This document shows, in pieces, positions 11,796-32,203 of a stretch of 64,000 nt of DNA. Position numbers and translations under genes: made by a program. The notes below the pieces were generated by a model that saw only the letters and a program-made list of their open reading frames with translations, was not told where the DNA came from and made no database searches. Numbering within the stretch: the first letter of the stretch is position 1; each line of letters opens with the position of its first letter. The stretch is from Streblospio benedicti (Eukaryota > Annelida > Polychaeta > Spionida > Spionidae): assembly GCA_019095985.1 (NCBI GenBank), contig CM032660.1, forward strand, positions 14,553,654 to 14,617,653. The letters are read 5' to 3'.

Positions 11796-14700
11796 GTGGT
11801 GCATAAGCCTTTGAATAATATACCTTGCTCTAGATATTTTTATTGCGCTGTTTAAACAAAAGAAACTTTCAGAATGTACAGAACACATCATCTTGCTTCT
11901 ATGAAAGCTTATCTGTATGGCCACTGAGTATAACCTCTAATTAAACATTGCTAATAGCGAAACTACAGCAATATAACACAGATTTTTAAAAAGAAAAAGA
12001 ATTTTTGACCGCATTATCTTCTAAAATATTTTCATACATTGATTAATTTTTTTTCAATGATAAATTTTTCAAAAACCTTTCATACCGTATGAGCAAGCAT
12101 GATGACTTTGCAAGATATATTTTCCTACAATACCACTTAAATTATTCTCTTTCTAAACAAGACAAATTCATGGAAGATCCCTTCATTTTTTCTTTACAAA
12201 TTTATGATTCATATTTTCAAATGGAAAATACAAAATAGGGTTCCTTGACCTTGGTGGTTGAAGACCTACTCGGCAAAACTAGTCACATCAGTGACTGTTC
12301 TGTTCAATAAAGGTAATTATACCTTCCGTATACACTCCCAGGGCTGCCAACCACCTCTCATGTGTTTCTGAACTCCCGATGGCCCAAACCAGTATTTTAG
12401 GGGTTACACATAATAAACAGGTGGTTGCATTGAAGTTCATGTAGAATTTAGGTCTCCGTCAAGGAACAATATCAGCAATCCTGTAAATACGTGTGCAAGT
12501 TTCTTGGTACATTCCTAATATAATAGCAATCACCTGATCAAGGACAAGGTATATCTCTTCAACATTCATCCACCCTGACAGGTTCTACAATGGAATTTTA
12601 TTCTTATCCATGCTAAAATTCTCTTCAGTTCTTTTAGTCTTTGTTCTTCACATCACTTTGTATTATCTGACCACTACATATTATGGACTTAATCCAATAA
12701 AACTTAGAAAAGTTGGCACTGATGCTACATCATTAACGTATGCTGTGTATCTAACATGGTATCGTAATGGAAAAATCGAACCAAAATTTATCAAAATAAA
12801 TTTTCTGTACAATTCCTACAGGGTAGATAAAGATTTTCATTACATGGGACTTTTGCTTGCAAGAAAACAACAATGTAAAACAAGGTACGACTGCTATTAC
12901 AAATTATTTATTGAATATTATTTACAATCTATACACTTATTCTGCGTAGGGTATTGACGAGTAAAATCACAAAACTGTAAGCCACCACAACCAATCATTC
13001 GCAGTCTTACTGTAGCCATACTATTCTTAAAACATGGAAGTACGAATTTCAGATCGGGCATCACCCGAGCTCTAAATAAGCTGTTCAATTTCAAATCCAT
13101 GTACTTAAGTCGTGCCCTACCCGCACCATTGCACATTATTAATAAAGAGTTAAGATCATTTACAATACTCTCATCCATTTTGCCATTACATAATTGCAAT
13201 ATTTGTTCAGTGGCATACCATTGGACATAGAACACGGACATATTCACTTAGATTCATTTTGCAAAACTTTACGAATTTTGATTGATCAGACTAGTTAAAA
13301 ATTGAAAAGCAAACATGAAAAAAACCCACTGCAAGTTGTTGATTCTATATTAATGTTTCTGTCAATATGCCCTCAATTATTAAGCAGAGCAGTTTATTTT
13401 ATTTATTTTTATCAATTTCCTACAATTGTTAAATAAATAGAAATATTTTTAAACTGGCACAACTTCACATGTGAACTGCACAATCCCATACATTAGTTTC
13501 AGAAGTCACCAGAATGTAACATGCGTACGTTCATGCTTATGCCATTTTTCTAGAATGAAACAGTACCCGAAATAGACTACTGCCATTTAAGGTTTTATGT
13601 AATGTCCCAATAGTTCGTTATCAGATAAAGTAGAATGCTTAGTTATTGGAATTCGTGATAGAAAAAAATATTGTAAATGTAAATTCTTTTGTTTAAAAGA
13701 ATCGATCATAAATGTGATATTCACGTAAAAATACTGATTTTGTTTTGTCGAAGATTTTAATGTAATTAGTACACATAACTTATATTTAAAGGTGTTTTAC
13801 ATGGCAGCTACATAAATATTACATGCATATACACAGCCAACATGATATGGTGTTAGAATGCATTACAGCACGTCATATTACAGCAACTTAACTAGCTCGC
13901 ACAACATTCATCAAGCATATTTTACGGTGCATAATAGAAATGACAGGAACACAGAATTTTGAAAAGAAAAGAAATTATTATGGACAATTGAAATGTGTTG
14001 AAACAAATTTTTTGAAAAAATATTTGTATTTTAGCTGGAACAAAATCTACAAATCTTTAATACGACAAATAATTACCATATTTGTTTAATTAATATTGAT
14101 GACAACACCCATGCATTCAATAGCTTATATATATACTACAATTTATTGGAATGATTCAGCCAACAAACTTTGTCACATTTGCTACCTATTCAAACCCATT
14201 TGTCTTGGAACACTACAGACAAAAGATGAAGATAATGTGCTGTGATGTCTTACATACGACAATGTATCATGAGTACACGAGTAAGTTACATGGTACACAT
14301 ATATGAAAGGAAGTTTTGTTCTGCAAGGTGCCATTCTCTTCACATAGGTCAAAACATTCATGCCTCACTCAAATCTTTAAAATCTATCTCCCAAAATTTA
14401 CTTTATACAATTTATGCAGTATACTTCATACAACAACTAGTGATTAACATATCCCGGGCAAAAGAATATAATTCAATAAACATACACGGTCATTGTAAAA
14501 TACCTATTATATTATTATATTCTAAGCCAATGAAAAATATGTATGAATGAATTGTTTGAAAATATCAAAGATTTTCATTTATCACACGAGAAATCATTAC
14601 ACTGAAACTAAATAATCCCTCATTACAAAGTAGGAAAGCCAAAAATTGTTCAACATGATAAAAACGATGTAAAATTATTTACCGGTAACTGATAATAAAT

Positions 14701-14938
14701 AAATGGTAAGTATCATTATTGCATTAGCCATTACTTTAACATTAAAAAAACAACTAATTTTGAGGTTCAAATAAATACCATCAAGACCAGGCATGTTCTT
14801 TAATCAATGCCACTCTGTGCAATGAGTTATATGTTGACACATATACGCAGTTATCTGCTAGTTGACAGTTCTATTGTGCAAGTGAAAATGACAAGACCAT
14901 TGCCTGCTTTTGAAACAGAATGTGAGGAAGGTTTAGGG
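11796..14938. other. Tail-to-tail intergenic region and probable RAB14 3' UTR
   Basis: The tektin-like gene (plus) and RAB14 (minus) converge here. Minus-strand AATAAA hexamers occur at 14142-14147 and near 13394, so part of this is probably the RAB14 3' UTR. A 109-codon minus-strand open frame at 12918-13247 has no family I recognise and no clear splice partners. I see no confirmed gene. Confidence 0.45.
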
Positions 14939-22427
<7,489 letters not shown>

Positions 22428-22429
22428 CT

Positions 22430-24180
22430 ATATGGACCAACCATTTTAGTAATTGTCGCTAAGAACCGCATCAAAAATATAGCAGAAGTTGGGACCTGAG
22501 TCACCTCAGATTGCGACTAACAACAAATTGTCCAACAAGTGTCGTCAATTAATTAGCTCTAGAAACATTCTAAGTTCCAGGGTATTTCATAAAATTACTT
22601 GTCTGATATTTGTGAGACTCAGTTGCTGTCGGAGTATTTAAAACATATCTGTACAAAATTGAACGAAAACACCATTAATTTTGTTACTTTTGAAAATCCC
22701 TAAATTATGTTGATATGACAGTGACATGAAAAGAACAGTAATGTTACTGTATTTAGTCATAACCTTAACGGCGAAAGTGTGCTATTGATCAGAGAAGTAT
22801 TCTTCTAGTTTCATCTATAGCCTGTCCGTAATATTTCAGTTCTTGCAGCATTTGCAGTTTTAATGATATGCAAATCCTAATAAAAGCAGTTGTGTGAGCA
22901 GCCTTGTAAATACTTAAAATCTGTCATCAGAACTTTACTTTATGGACAAAGTTTCATCAAATTACTATACTACGATAAATTGCGATTATCTGGGAATTCA
23001 AAGAAATTGAATGTCCAGAGTATGAAAATGACAGTGGTCTATACGACTGAAGTATTATACAGAAATACTAATACAAATAATACCTGTACTTGTTTTGTTT
23101 ATTAAGGATGTAATGTCTGCTGTACCTCTTTTACACCTAAATTTTGATCTACTTTGCCTTTATATTAAAGAGATAGCAGCTATCCAGACCACGATTATAG
23201 TTCTATCTAGATGTGATTACGATAGAATAGCAGTATTTTCGTAACTGTGACATTTTCACCTGTTAGTCATGTATTTAAAGGATGTAATCCCTATAAATCT
23301 ATTTTGACAGGTCAGATGACAACACCCCCATTCCATTATATTAACTTAAATTTATTGTTGAACAAGAGAACCATTTACAATACAGACATAAAATCTATCT
23401 CTCTAAACAAGGACAAAAGTAGACGCATAATCATATTTGGTTATACTTCCTTTTAGAAAGAATGTACTTGAAAATTGTTAACTCACTGATATTTCCTATT
23501 TACTTTTGAAGAAAATGGCGACTGATTACTAATCAATCCCAGGATGCATTGTACGGTGTTCTGCCACCTGCCGACAGGTTGGTTAAAAAGATACAGAGTT
23601 CGGCAAAATAATCTTAAGTTGTAGCGCCTTGTGGTTGAATAAGTTACAAAATCTGCAAACTGAAACTCACAGACGAGAGCCAATGCCAAATAGGTACAAT
23701 GTACATTTCGTTACGATAGGCAAAAGTGGAACATTGCTCTCTCTTTTTTTACAACCCTTCCCCCAAAGGTGGAAATATCAGATGTGTGACATAGGCCCAA
23801 TCAGAGACACTGAACATCAACATTCTCAATATCAATACAGTGTTGGCAACATTTAGGGAAGAGTCATTTTGACTTTCTCATGGGGTGGGGGTCGGTTGGT
23901 TTTCTCGAGGAATTAGTTTTTAAAGTCTGACCCCCCCCCCCCCCCCCCCTATCATGATGAAATGAAAAGTCTGACACCCACTACTCGAATGATATTGAAA
24001 TTATGACCCCCCTATCCGGCCCATTGTACATATTTATACAAAGCTACTAATAGTACATAAACAAGCAACAACAGTACATCTAGAAAATTTATTTTTATAA
24101 TTTAATCTACCCAATTTGAGACGGACGCAGGACCAGGAGTAGGAGCATCAAACAAGCAATTATACCCTCAATACATATCC
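22430..24180. other. RAB14 upstream region, no gene seen
   Basis: AT-rich sequence with only short unconvincing frames. It contains a run of 19 C at 23931-23949 set in T/C-rich low-complexity DNA. The RAB14 promoter should lie at its left end, but no clear core element can be picked by eye. Confidence 0.5.
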
Positions 24181-24419
24181 TTTCAGCTGCATGGAATTGC
24201 ACTTAATTTTACACCGGTATTCATACAGCAACAGGTGATTACCAAAATCAGAGGAATGAACACAGGCAGCAGTTGGCATAGCCCTTGGTTAAGGGGATAG
24301 GATTCACGGGGAGTACAGAAAGATGTTTGATGAATGAGATAAACATGAGGAGAGGAGTCTTGAGGAATGTGCGGATTATGAGGTAGATAGGCAGAGATAT
24401 ACATGTAAACATGTACCAT

Positions 24420-25190
24420 GATCCCGACGGTTATGATTGGTCGCGTGTTTGGAGGAAAAGGGAACTGTAATAAAGAAGGGGCTGTATACGAAGGTGAATG
24501 TAAGACATGTGCAGAGAAAGGGATCAAAAGCCTATATATTGGCAAAACAAGTAGGTCAACATATGTCAGAGGTCAACAGCACCTCAAGGCCATACAAAAC
24601 CCTGTCCAGAACAAGAACAAAAACGCTTTTGCAAAGCACATTATTGAGAAATGTGGGGAAGGGGAAGAGTTCAAATTCGGATTCAAAATAGTTAAAAAAA
24701 ATACAAAACCATTAGAGACAAGCTATGGAGGGTATTGAGATACTTGGAATGAAACAGATGTAGTGAACTCTAAACCAGCAGTAAGAAGGGAGGGGTTTAC
24801 AGACATTTTAGAAGAATTGAAATTAAATTTAAATTTGAATTAGATTTAAATTGGGAGTAATGGAAATTATTGTTCTAATGTGGATAATGTGTGCATTATG
24901 GCACAATCTAATATTATGTAACCTATTAGTGTGTTTTATTGTGATATAATCTACATGCATAATTGATAATCCTTTATTAGGAAAATGGTAGAAGTTTTGG
25001 TATTGTTGTATTTTATTCAAAAGTACTACTTTGAAGTAATGAAGTTGTCATATTTCTGATTAGTTCTTAATGTTTTATATATCGTGTTCTATATAGTACT
25101 GTCTTGGTAGTGTATATCATCAACATTTGTATTTGAGAAGGAGTCTGTTGACTAGCTTGAAACATGTAATAAAGATATGTAAAGAAAAGT
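24420..25190 (+). mobile_element. Penelope-like retroelement remnant with GIY-YIG domain
   Basis: A frame from about 24420 encodes a GIY-YIG nuclease segment: YEGECKTC, KSLYIGKTSRSTYVRG (the YIG core with its following Arg), then AFAKHIIEKCGEGEEFKFGF. This is the arrangement found at the C-terminus of Penelope-like elements. The sequence after it ends in 'gctagcttgaaacatgtaataaa'-type DNA, like retroelement 3' ends. No reverse-transcriptase part is visible. It is a 5'-truncated, decayed fossil. Confidence 0.65.
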
Positions 25191-25446
25191 TTTGATCATT
25201 TTAGAATAGTTAACAGCAAGAAAATGAAAGAGACAAACTAACATGAATCCATATGCTGTCTACCAAGTTACTAGAATACTTTATTTGCGCTTAGGTACCG
25301 CTTAGGTACCTTTAACAGCATTTGATGCGATCATGCATTATCGGAATTGCTTCACTTATGCCCCGTTTGAACCCTGTTTTGCTATATGTGTATCAGTCAT
25401 ATGGTTTCCATGCTGAAATTTTGTATTTTCGTTATATGAAATTTGA

Positions 25447-25546
25447 NNNNNNNNNNNNNNNNNNNNNNNNNNNNNNNNNNNNNNNNNNNNNNNNNNNNNN
25501 NNNNNNNNNNNNNNNNNNNNNNNNNNNNNNNNNNNNNNNNNNNNNN
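25447..25546. other. Assembly gap (100 N)
   Basis: Exactly 100 N, the conventional length for a gap of unknown size. Anything spanning it is unreliable. Confidence 0.99.
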
Positions 25547-26100
25547 ATATATTCATATTTCAGAACATTGAAATCTCTGTTGACGGAGAAAGTAAGCATC
25601 AGGGTAGGCTGTAAATCGAGATATTTTTGTTTACCTAAAAATAATGATAATGTGTTTATGAATTAAAACATACGGTTATAACTTAAAAATCCAACTAAAT
25701 TATAGATTCTTTACAATATGAAATGTCTGCTGCTCTCATATTCATTATTCATGTTCGCTCATTGTTATACTAGCAACAGACATCTCAACACTGTTCTCAC
25801 TTCACATTCATCAATAAAACATCAGTTATTTGTATACATATGGTGTTGGTTTCGTTGTTTCACTAAGGGTAAAAAACTATGCACATCTCCATTAATAATT
25901 CCTTAAGCAGACATTGATAATGTCCATTTGCTTGGGATCTGTGCAATTTTGTCAGGATTTGTTGAATTGTGTATTAGCAAAGACTACATCAGCCCAGTAT
26001 TCAATAATTTTTAAGTAAAAAAGCAAAAAATATATACTGTAAAACCTTGTTTATGCAGTTTCTATCTTAAAACAGGCCATTTATGATTTTAACTTTTATG

Positions 26101-26628
26101 TACCGTATCCACTCACTCAAACGGAGTTCAAAATCGATCAATTTCGGGGGTGGGCGTTTATCGTGAAATGTTTCGCACCGAAAGGGATGCTGCTTGGAGG
26201 TTGGTAGTAACCACCAATAGTCGTTTATCGCTCAGCCATGTAGATTTTCCTATGATTCTGGGTGTCATCGATTCTCGTGGTATTAGTCAATTGTAGTTCT
26301 CAAATATATAATTGTATAATCTGTAGTAACATAATCCTGATAATCTATTACGAATGCTCGTCGGAAAATCAAAATAACTTACTCATTTATGAAATAAAAA
26401 ATGCACACGACTTTTGTCTCATTGGGCATGCTCAGTTATTTAAATGTCTGGCGCTGTTGCAAAATCGAAAACGAAAACGTTAGGGAATTGTTCGCTTATC
26501 ACACCAGTAATATAATGTTTGTAAAGATATGAAAAAAAAGATGGGGTGGGCGTTTGAGTTGAAATCTTCCAAAATAGGGGGTGGGCGGATAAACGGAGGA
26601 GGGCATTTGAATGAGCGGGTATGGTGTA
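26101..26628. mobile_element. MITE with TACCGTATCC-type ends
   Basis: The left end TACCGTATCCACTCACTCAA pairs with the right end reading TTTGAATGAGCGGGTATGGT. Flanking TA is compatible with a Tc1/mariner-type duplication. The subterminal 'gggggtgggcgttt' block is repeated towards the other end. No coding capacity. Confidence 0.65.
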
Positions 26629-26718
26629 TTTTTTTAAATTACGTACTGTTTATCTGCGATTTGTACCCTCCCCTCAAATCAAATAGATGCCTGGTTAGGA
26701 ACAAGTTTTAATCCATTA

Positions 26719-27705
26719 ATGCCTACTCAAGGCCTGCGCACATCAAAGAATACGCCAGCGCCAAGTTGAATATTATGTTTTTAACCAACAATTTACCATG
26801 TTACTATGTTGCTTATAACTTCATTATTCCCGATCCGATTATGACAGTTAACAGATCATTTTAAAGCTAAAAACATCGTGGATATAACTACCGTATTTCC
26901 GGGTTTTTGTAGCCTATTGTTTTCAAAACATGTCTAGCATAGGCTTTCAAATGAGGGAGGCGACTAATTAAAGGAGGCATTAATTAGTGCAAAATGATTT
27001 TATCACCTAAGTAGACACTCCTGAGGAAGCCACAAAAACTTACTCAAGTAACTTCAAACAAAAATGCCGCCACTTGCTTCCAAGTATATAATTTGTGGGA
27101 TTAGTGTGATCCCACTCTTAACGTAATAAACATGATTTCCTTTTGGTAATTATATAGATATTCATATAATGGTGTAGATAGTCATATCCATGATGGTCTC
27201 AGCTTTAAAATGATATGTTAACTGTCAAAATCGGACTGATAATAAGGAAGTTACAAGCAAACAAACACATCGTAGGTAATAAACATATTAAACAACTTGG
27301 CGCCGGCAGTGTTCTCTTTGATAAGCGCCGGCCTTGAATAGGCATTACTATGAGGAAGGCGTTTATTGATATAAAATTGTGTCTAACCCGGCGTCTATTT
27401 GAGGGGAGGCTACAAAACACAGAAATACAGTATCTACACTAGTATACGAATATTCACATAATTACCAAAAAGAAATGATGGTCATTACATTAAGAGTTGG
27501 GATTTTCACGAATCCTGTAATCTGACTTGGGAGCAAGTGGCGGTGTTTAATTGAAATTACTAGGGTGAGGTACAGTGGCTTCCTCAGGTGTGTCTAACTT
27601 AAGCTCATTAAATCATATTGTGTTAATTAATGCCCCTTCAAATAGACGGCTCCCTCATTTAAACGCCTATGCTAGACATGTTTTGAAATAATAAACGCTT
27701 AGGGT
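26719..27705. repeat. Overlapping inverted repeats of MITE-like units
   Basis: Two inverted pairs interlock. Segment 26719-26899 is answered by its complement at 27181-27346, and segment 26892-27180 by its complement at 27430-27705. Unit starts carry TACYGTATTTCYGKGTTTT (26892 plus strand; near 27430 minus strand) followed by 'gtagcc' and 'aaacgcc'. The order P-Q-P'-Q' suggests two copies of one MITE family in opposite orientation, or a rearranged copy. Confidence 0.65.
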
Positions 27706-28981
27706 ATAAAACGCGATAATATGATAAGTAATCGGCTAATTCTCACTCCTCTGACATGCAGAAAAAAACTCATAATTACCAAAAAAACTTCACAGGCAGC
27801 CACTACACCTGCGTAAAACAAGGGTCCGATGTTTCTCTTTGATGTGATTGATAATTCTAAAATGAACAAAATGTCTGGAAAATACAACCGTACAACTGAC
27901 ACTGGCCTCTTCAGTTTAAATTGGTATGAATTTGTACCGAGCAGGTGTAAGTAAAGGGAGTTTAAGTGTATGTCAATGATTGTACAACTTACAATTAAAA
28001 CAAGACTTTGAAACATACCCCACACTACATTACCAAAAAACATGAGAGCATCTGCTTTCATGATACTTGGTCAAACATTAATTTTAAGTACCGTAAAACT
28101 AGAAATGTTTGCGTACGATTTAATTTGCGAATTTCATGGAATGGTGCAAGCACGCAAACTTACAGAGTTGCCAAGTATTCCGAAATTTTGGAATCATTCC
28201 GAAATACGAAGCCGATTCAGGACATTACAATCGGAATCGAGAAATTCCGAAATTCAGGTGAAATAACAAATTTTATTTTAAAAATTGTACTTTTTCCCTT
28301 AAAATACTGATGTTTTTGCTCGCATATGGATGGAGCCATTATCGAATGGACTCGATTGAACTACGCATTGTGTAAACAGTAAAACATGCTTTTACCGGCA
28401 CGCAAAAATGCACTCGATTTAAATGACGTGTTGTAAATAGATTTAGTTTCTATCACGAAGCCCAGGTTACGGGTGCTGTCATTTATGCGGTAGACCGCCT
28501 CGATGATTGAGACTAACAGATTCTGCTTGGTGTTGTGAAATGCACAATGCACAGGTCTGCACCACAAGACTTATCAACGATATGTGAAAGTGAAACTACC
28601 GTAATAAGAATTAATGAAAAATAATGAATTTGTGCGTTCTCAAGTAACGTTATGATGCAAAAATACAGGGAAAAGTATTCAAGAAAATACAATGATATCA
28701 CTGCATCGAAAAAGAGTGTGCATCACGCGCGATATCGTTTGATTGTAGTATCAAATATAGTGGATTGTAGTATCAAATATAGTGGTGGATACCACATTGT
28801 CATTGTGGTGTATGAGAAATCAAAAGAACACATGGATATGGTGAAAATTTGTGGTGCATACAAGACATAAGATGCATTGTTATTGTTGTACACGCCTGAC
28901 TCTCTAAGTTAATGTGCATTTGCACATTCCATGTGCTCTTCTGACTATACTTGGCTGACAATCTTTTAGGGTGTCAATAGA

Positions 28982-29083
28982 CTCGGTGCAGCCGAGCAGG
29001 AGGTGCCAACGGCGCCGTGGGGGGAGAGGGCGAGAGGGGGGATACCCCCCTCTTGCGGCAGGGGGTTTGGGGGGTATCCCCCC
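28982..29083. repeat. G/C-rich hairpin block
   Basis: It contains CTCGG-TGCAG-CCGAG (28982-28996). It also contains the near-palindromes GGGGGGATACCCCCC (29036-29050) and GGGGGGTATCCCCCC (29069-29083), which are complements of each other. Such a structure stands out sharply in AT-rich DNA. It may be the end of another small element inserted in the hAT-like one. Confidence 0.6.
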
Positions 29084-29469
29084 ATTTTTTTTTTAAAAAT
29101 ATGATGCATTTTTCTGCAATCCAGTATATAATTTACAGCAAAATTGTGCATTTGAAAGATTTAGAATAGATCATTTTTTTCAAATGTCCAACAAGATTCA
29201 TTTCATCACTTTCAAAACTGTGTACTATGTAACATAGTTAAAAAAAATGGTTCAAATTAAAAAATCATTAAATAAAACTGCTTGTATCGAATATTTATTG
29301 GAACAATGAAGAAGTCAATCTACAGATCAAGGAATAAAATAATAAGAATGCAAATGTCTACATTCTAATTACAAGGATCATCATCCTACAATAATTATTT
29401 CATAATTATAGTTTCATGCATTATTCTGATTCTGATACTTAATCGGCTAATTCCCTGGTGGGACATCAC

Positions 29470-29845
29470 ACCGTTTAGGCCACGTGGTGTTGGTACATGA
29501 ATCTCCATAGGCAGGCTAGGTAGCCAACTGAGCCTCAAGGGTGGGGGGATCACACTAGCTATAGTTTTCAAACTAGGTGAGTTCTTTTACGTGCAGAGGT
29601 GTGACTCTCTTCTACACGGGACACGCCTTTTAACGAGGCTTCCGAACCTCCGCTTGGCGTCGCTACCGTCTAGTAGTAACACTGTATGGTGGCGACGTAC
29701 TGTGTGGAAATCAGCAACTCAGTGGCAGACGCATGACGTATCGGTTTTGGCAACACTGTGTCTGCCATGACCGGGCCACGAACTTGCGACGCAGACAAAT
29801 CCTGTTTGCAAGTCGTACGCTCTAACCACTGAGCTACTGAGGACC
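29470..29845 (-). mobile_element. tRNA-derived SINE
   Basis: Read on the minus strand from about 29845, the head TAGCTCAGTGGTTAGAGCG is a tRNA 5' half with A box. It continues through an anticodon-loop-like region to a degenerate B box (AAGTTCGTGGCC). The body contains GCACGTAAAAGAACTC, close to a motif widespread in invertebrate SINEs, and ends in an 'atcagaatcagaat' repeat tail. It is inserted in the hAT-like element. Confidence 0.75.
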
Positions 29846-32203
29846 ACTAAGCTACCATAAAGCTATAATAAACATAGTAACTATAATGAAAGAACTTACA
29901 ATTTAGAAAGCACATGTTGATCCTCCCAGGTACAAACCACTACTAACTACTTCATTAAAATAAAAAAAGAAGCATACAGTACAACTGGTAATACAAGATC
30001 AATAATCCTACAAACATCACGCACATTTGTCATTGATTTTTCCTTACTTTGAACGCTTTTGCGAAAAGTAGGACACGATCATCTGAACCTTTGTATTTAT
30101 TTTTAATCAAATATGTTGAAACCAAGTTAAATACACTTTTATGTACATTTTTACCGTCCATTGACCCTTATAAACACAGAACTGTGTTATAAAATAGTCT
30201 TATTTGAATATAAGTTAAAAATACATATTAAACGTAAGATTTAGAAATTTTGGCCTCAGGATTCAGAATTTTCAAAATTTGAGGTTGGCAACCCTGAACT
30301 TACATTGTCAGCAAACATTAATAGCCTATGTAATGTAGGTCCAGGATGGACCAAAATCGCAAAATTAAACAGTCCAAAAATAATTTACAGATGAAAATTG
30401 CAAAATTTGATAGCCACGAAATATTCTAGTTTTACAGTACTTGCAGCAAGATTAATCTGAACTGCTATGCGTCTCAGAATTGCCAAATTTTGGCGTTAAA
30501 TTGCAAAATTGTGTCTCATCTTGGAAAGGGTTTTAATCATAAGGTGAACCTCTTGTGTAACATTTAAATCTTATTGTTTTTGGTTGGCGTGCATTGTGTG
30601 AAAAAAAAGCATTGCATATTAAAACTTTAAATTTCTGAAAGATCACTCCATTTGGATACATTATGAAAAAGTTGGTGTAGATGACTTCCGCCTTCAACTC
30701 TTTTATAGGCATGGACACATTTTGTTAGATTGAGATATCTTTGTAAAAACATTTTTTCATGTAGGATGTCATTTTTCAGAATACTAGGATTCAAGTGTGC
30801 AGTGAGAGTAGTTTTGATGGGAACTTTGAGCTAAAATGTTTTTTTGCGAAAGAAAACTTATCAAGCGCACCTCTGACTACCAGGACTAGGCCATAAATCA
30901 ATGAACATCAAAGACTTCCTATGTTGCTTCCCCAAGTAGCAAACGACTAACATAATTCTAGTGCGGCTGCTCTACCATAAAATACCATGTACATCGTGTG
31001 AATGGTCTGTGCTTGATTAAATTTTGGACCATAACAATTTTTTTAGACACCTAATTCTATAAATTATTGGAAATGATTCACACTTAACCACTGCACCTAG
31101 ATGGGAAGTCTGGCTTTTCAAGATATACTAAAGATGCCCATAAATACGAAAATGTTCATTTATAGACTCACTTTGTAAAATAGCCATTTTAGGAAGAGAC
31201 CTGGCCAAGAGTTGGACCATCTGTTAAATGCATTACAGCTATCTTTGTTGATGTAGGACAATTGCTTGAGTGTCCTGATGTCTAATAGTACATAATGCAA
31301 TCACACATTATTTTATGGTTATGATTGCATTATGTTCCATAAGCTGATTTTCCACCTGGTTGGTGGTGAGTCATGCAGACAGGTAAAGTTTCTTGGCTAA
31401 TTATGCCAACTTACATATGCACTTTCAACATTTAGTTTTTTTAGTCTTCAGAATTCTGACATTATCCAGTTTTAGGTATCAAAAGCGCATGCCATTGTCA
31501 AGATCTTCAAGTGTCAAAGTTCTGATTTCATAGGGCCCAGTCGTTATATAATGCAGGAATGGGGTTTGAGGTCATTCTTAATGTAAAAATTAAAAAAAAA
31601 AATCATTTTAGACATATATTTAATAACGTTGTGGACACATTAGTCTACAAACATTTTCCCCCGCAAAACATTTTTGATTGTACCATATACGCACCCAGGG
31701 CTGTTAAATTTAAATTTTCACATGGGGCATGGGGGGTGGGCTGTTACACGAGAGTGCAGTTACTACATCATTCTTGAGGACATTTAAGAAAAGAGTGGAG
31801 AGGGCTGTTATAAAACTTTGTTTTAAAGAGATATTGTATCCTAACAAAGCGATAAACTATAGAACAAGTTATTTGCTCGACTACACCAACTTGCTCATAC
31901 TGTAATCAAATGGAGGGGTCTTTCAGAAATGGATAAAGTATCAACGTTTCATGGCTTTTTTTGCACAATGCGCACCAACCAAAAACATTTATATTTGATA
32001 ACTTATAGGCAAGAGATTAAACTTAATATTAAGACTCTTTCGAATATGTGTTTTGATGAGTGCATTTTTGCAAATTAATGCTGAAGTTTAGCAACTCTCA
32101 GATGTGTAAATTTTAGTAAGGCCGCAGTGCAATTGAATCTTGTGAATTTAAAAAGAATCAATATATCTTTATGCAGACTATTATAAGTAGTAGGAATATT
32201 CAT

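Larger units (their letters stand above)
28165..30296. mobile_element. hAT-like element inside the outer MITE
   Basis: An exact 8-bp duplication, aacttaca, flanks it (28157-28164 and 30297-30304). The ends GAGTTGCCAAGTATTCCG and GGTTGGCAACCCTG are inverted, and both subterminal regions repeat 'attccgaaattt'-like words. An 8-bp duplication with a GGTTGCCA end is typical of hAT. The 2.1 kb contains no transposase that I can see. It holds a SINE and a G/C hairpin block. Confidence 0.7.
28091..30437. mobile_element. Outer TA-flanked MITE of a nested insertion
   Basis: The left end CCGTAAAACTAGAAATGTTT and the right end CTAGTTTTACAG are inverted, with TA at 28089-28090 and 30438-30439. Without the inner insert the element is only about 220 bp. 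Its flanks repeat 'gcgaattt/aaattgcaaaat' motifs. It hosts the hAT-like element below. Confidence 0.65.

Noticed and set aside
12610-12957. 115-codon plus-strand frame with hydrophobic start
   Set aside because: Tyr/Leu-rich composition follows from AT-rich DNA; no family, no splice support.
27699-28061. 120-codon minus-strand frame
   Set aside because: It lies between two repeat elements, its hydrophobic composition follows the AT-rich sequence, and it has no splice or family support.
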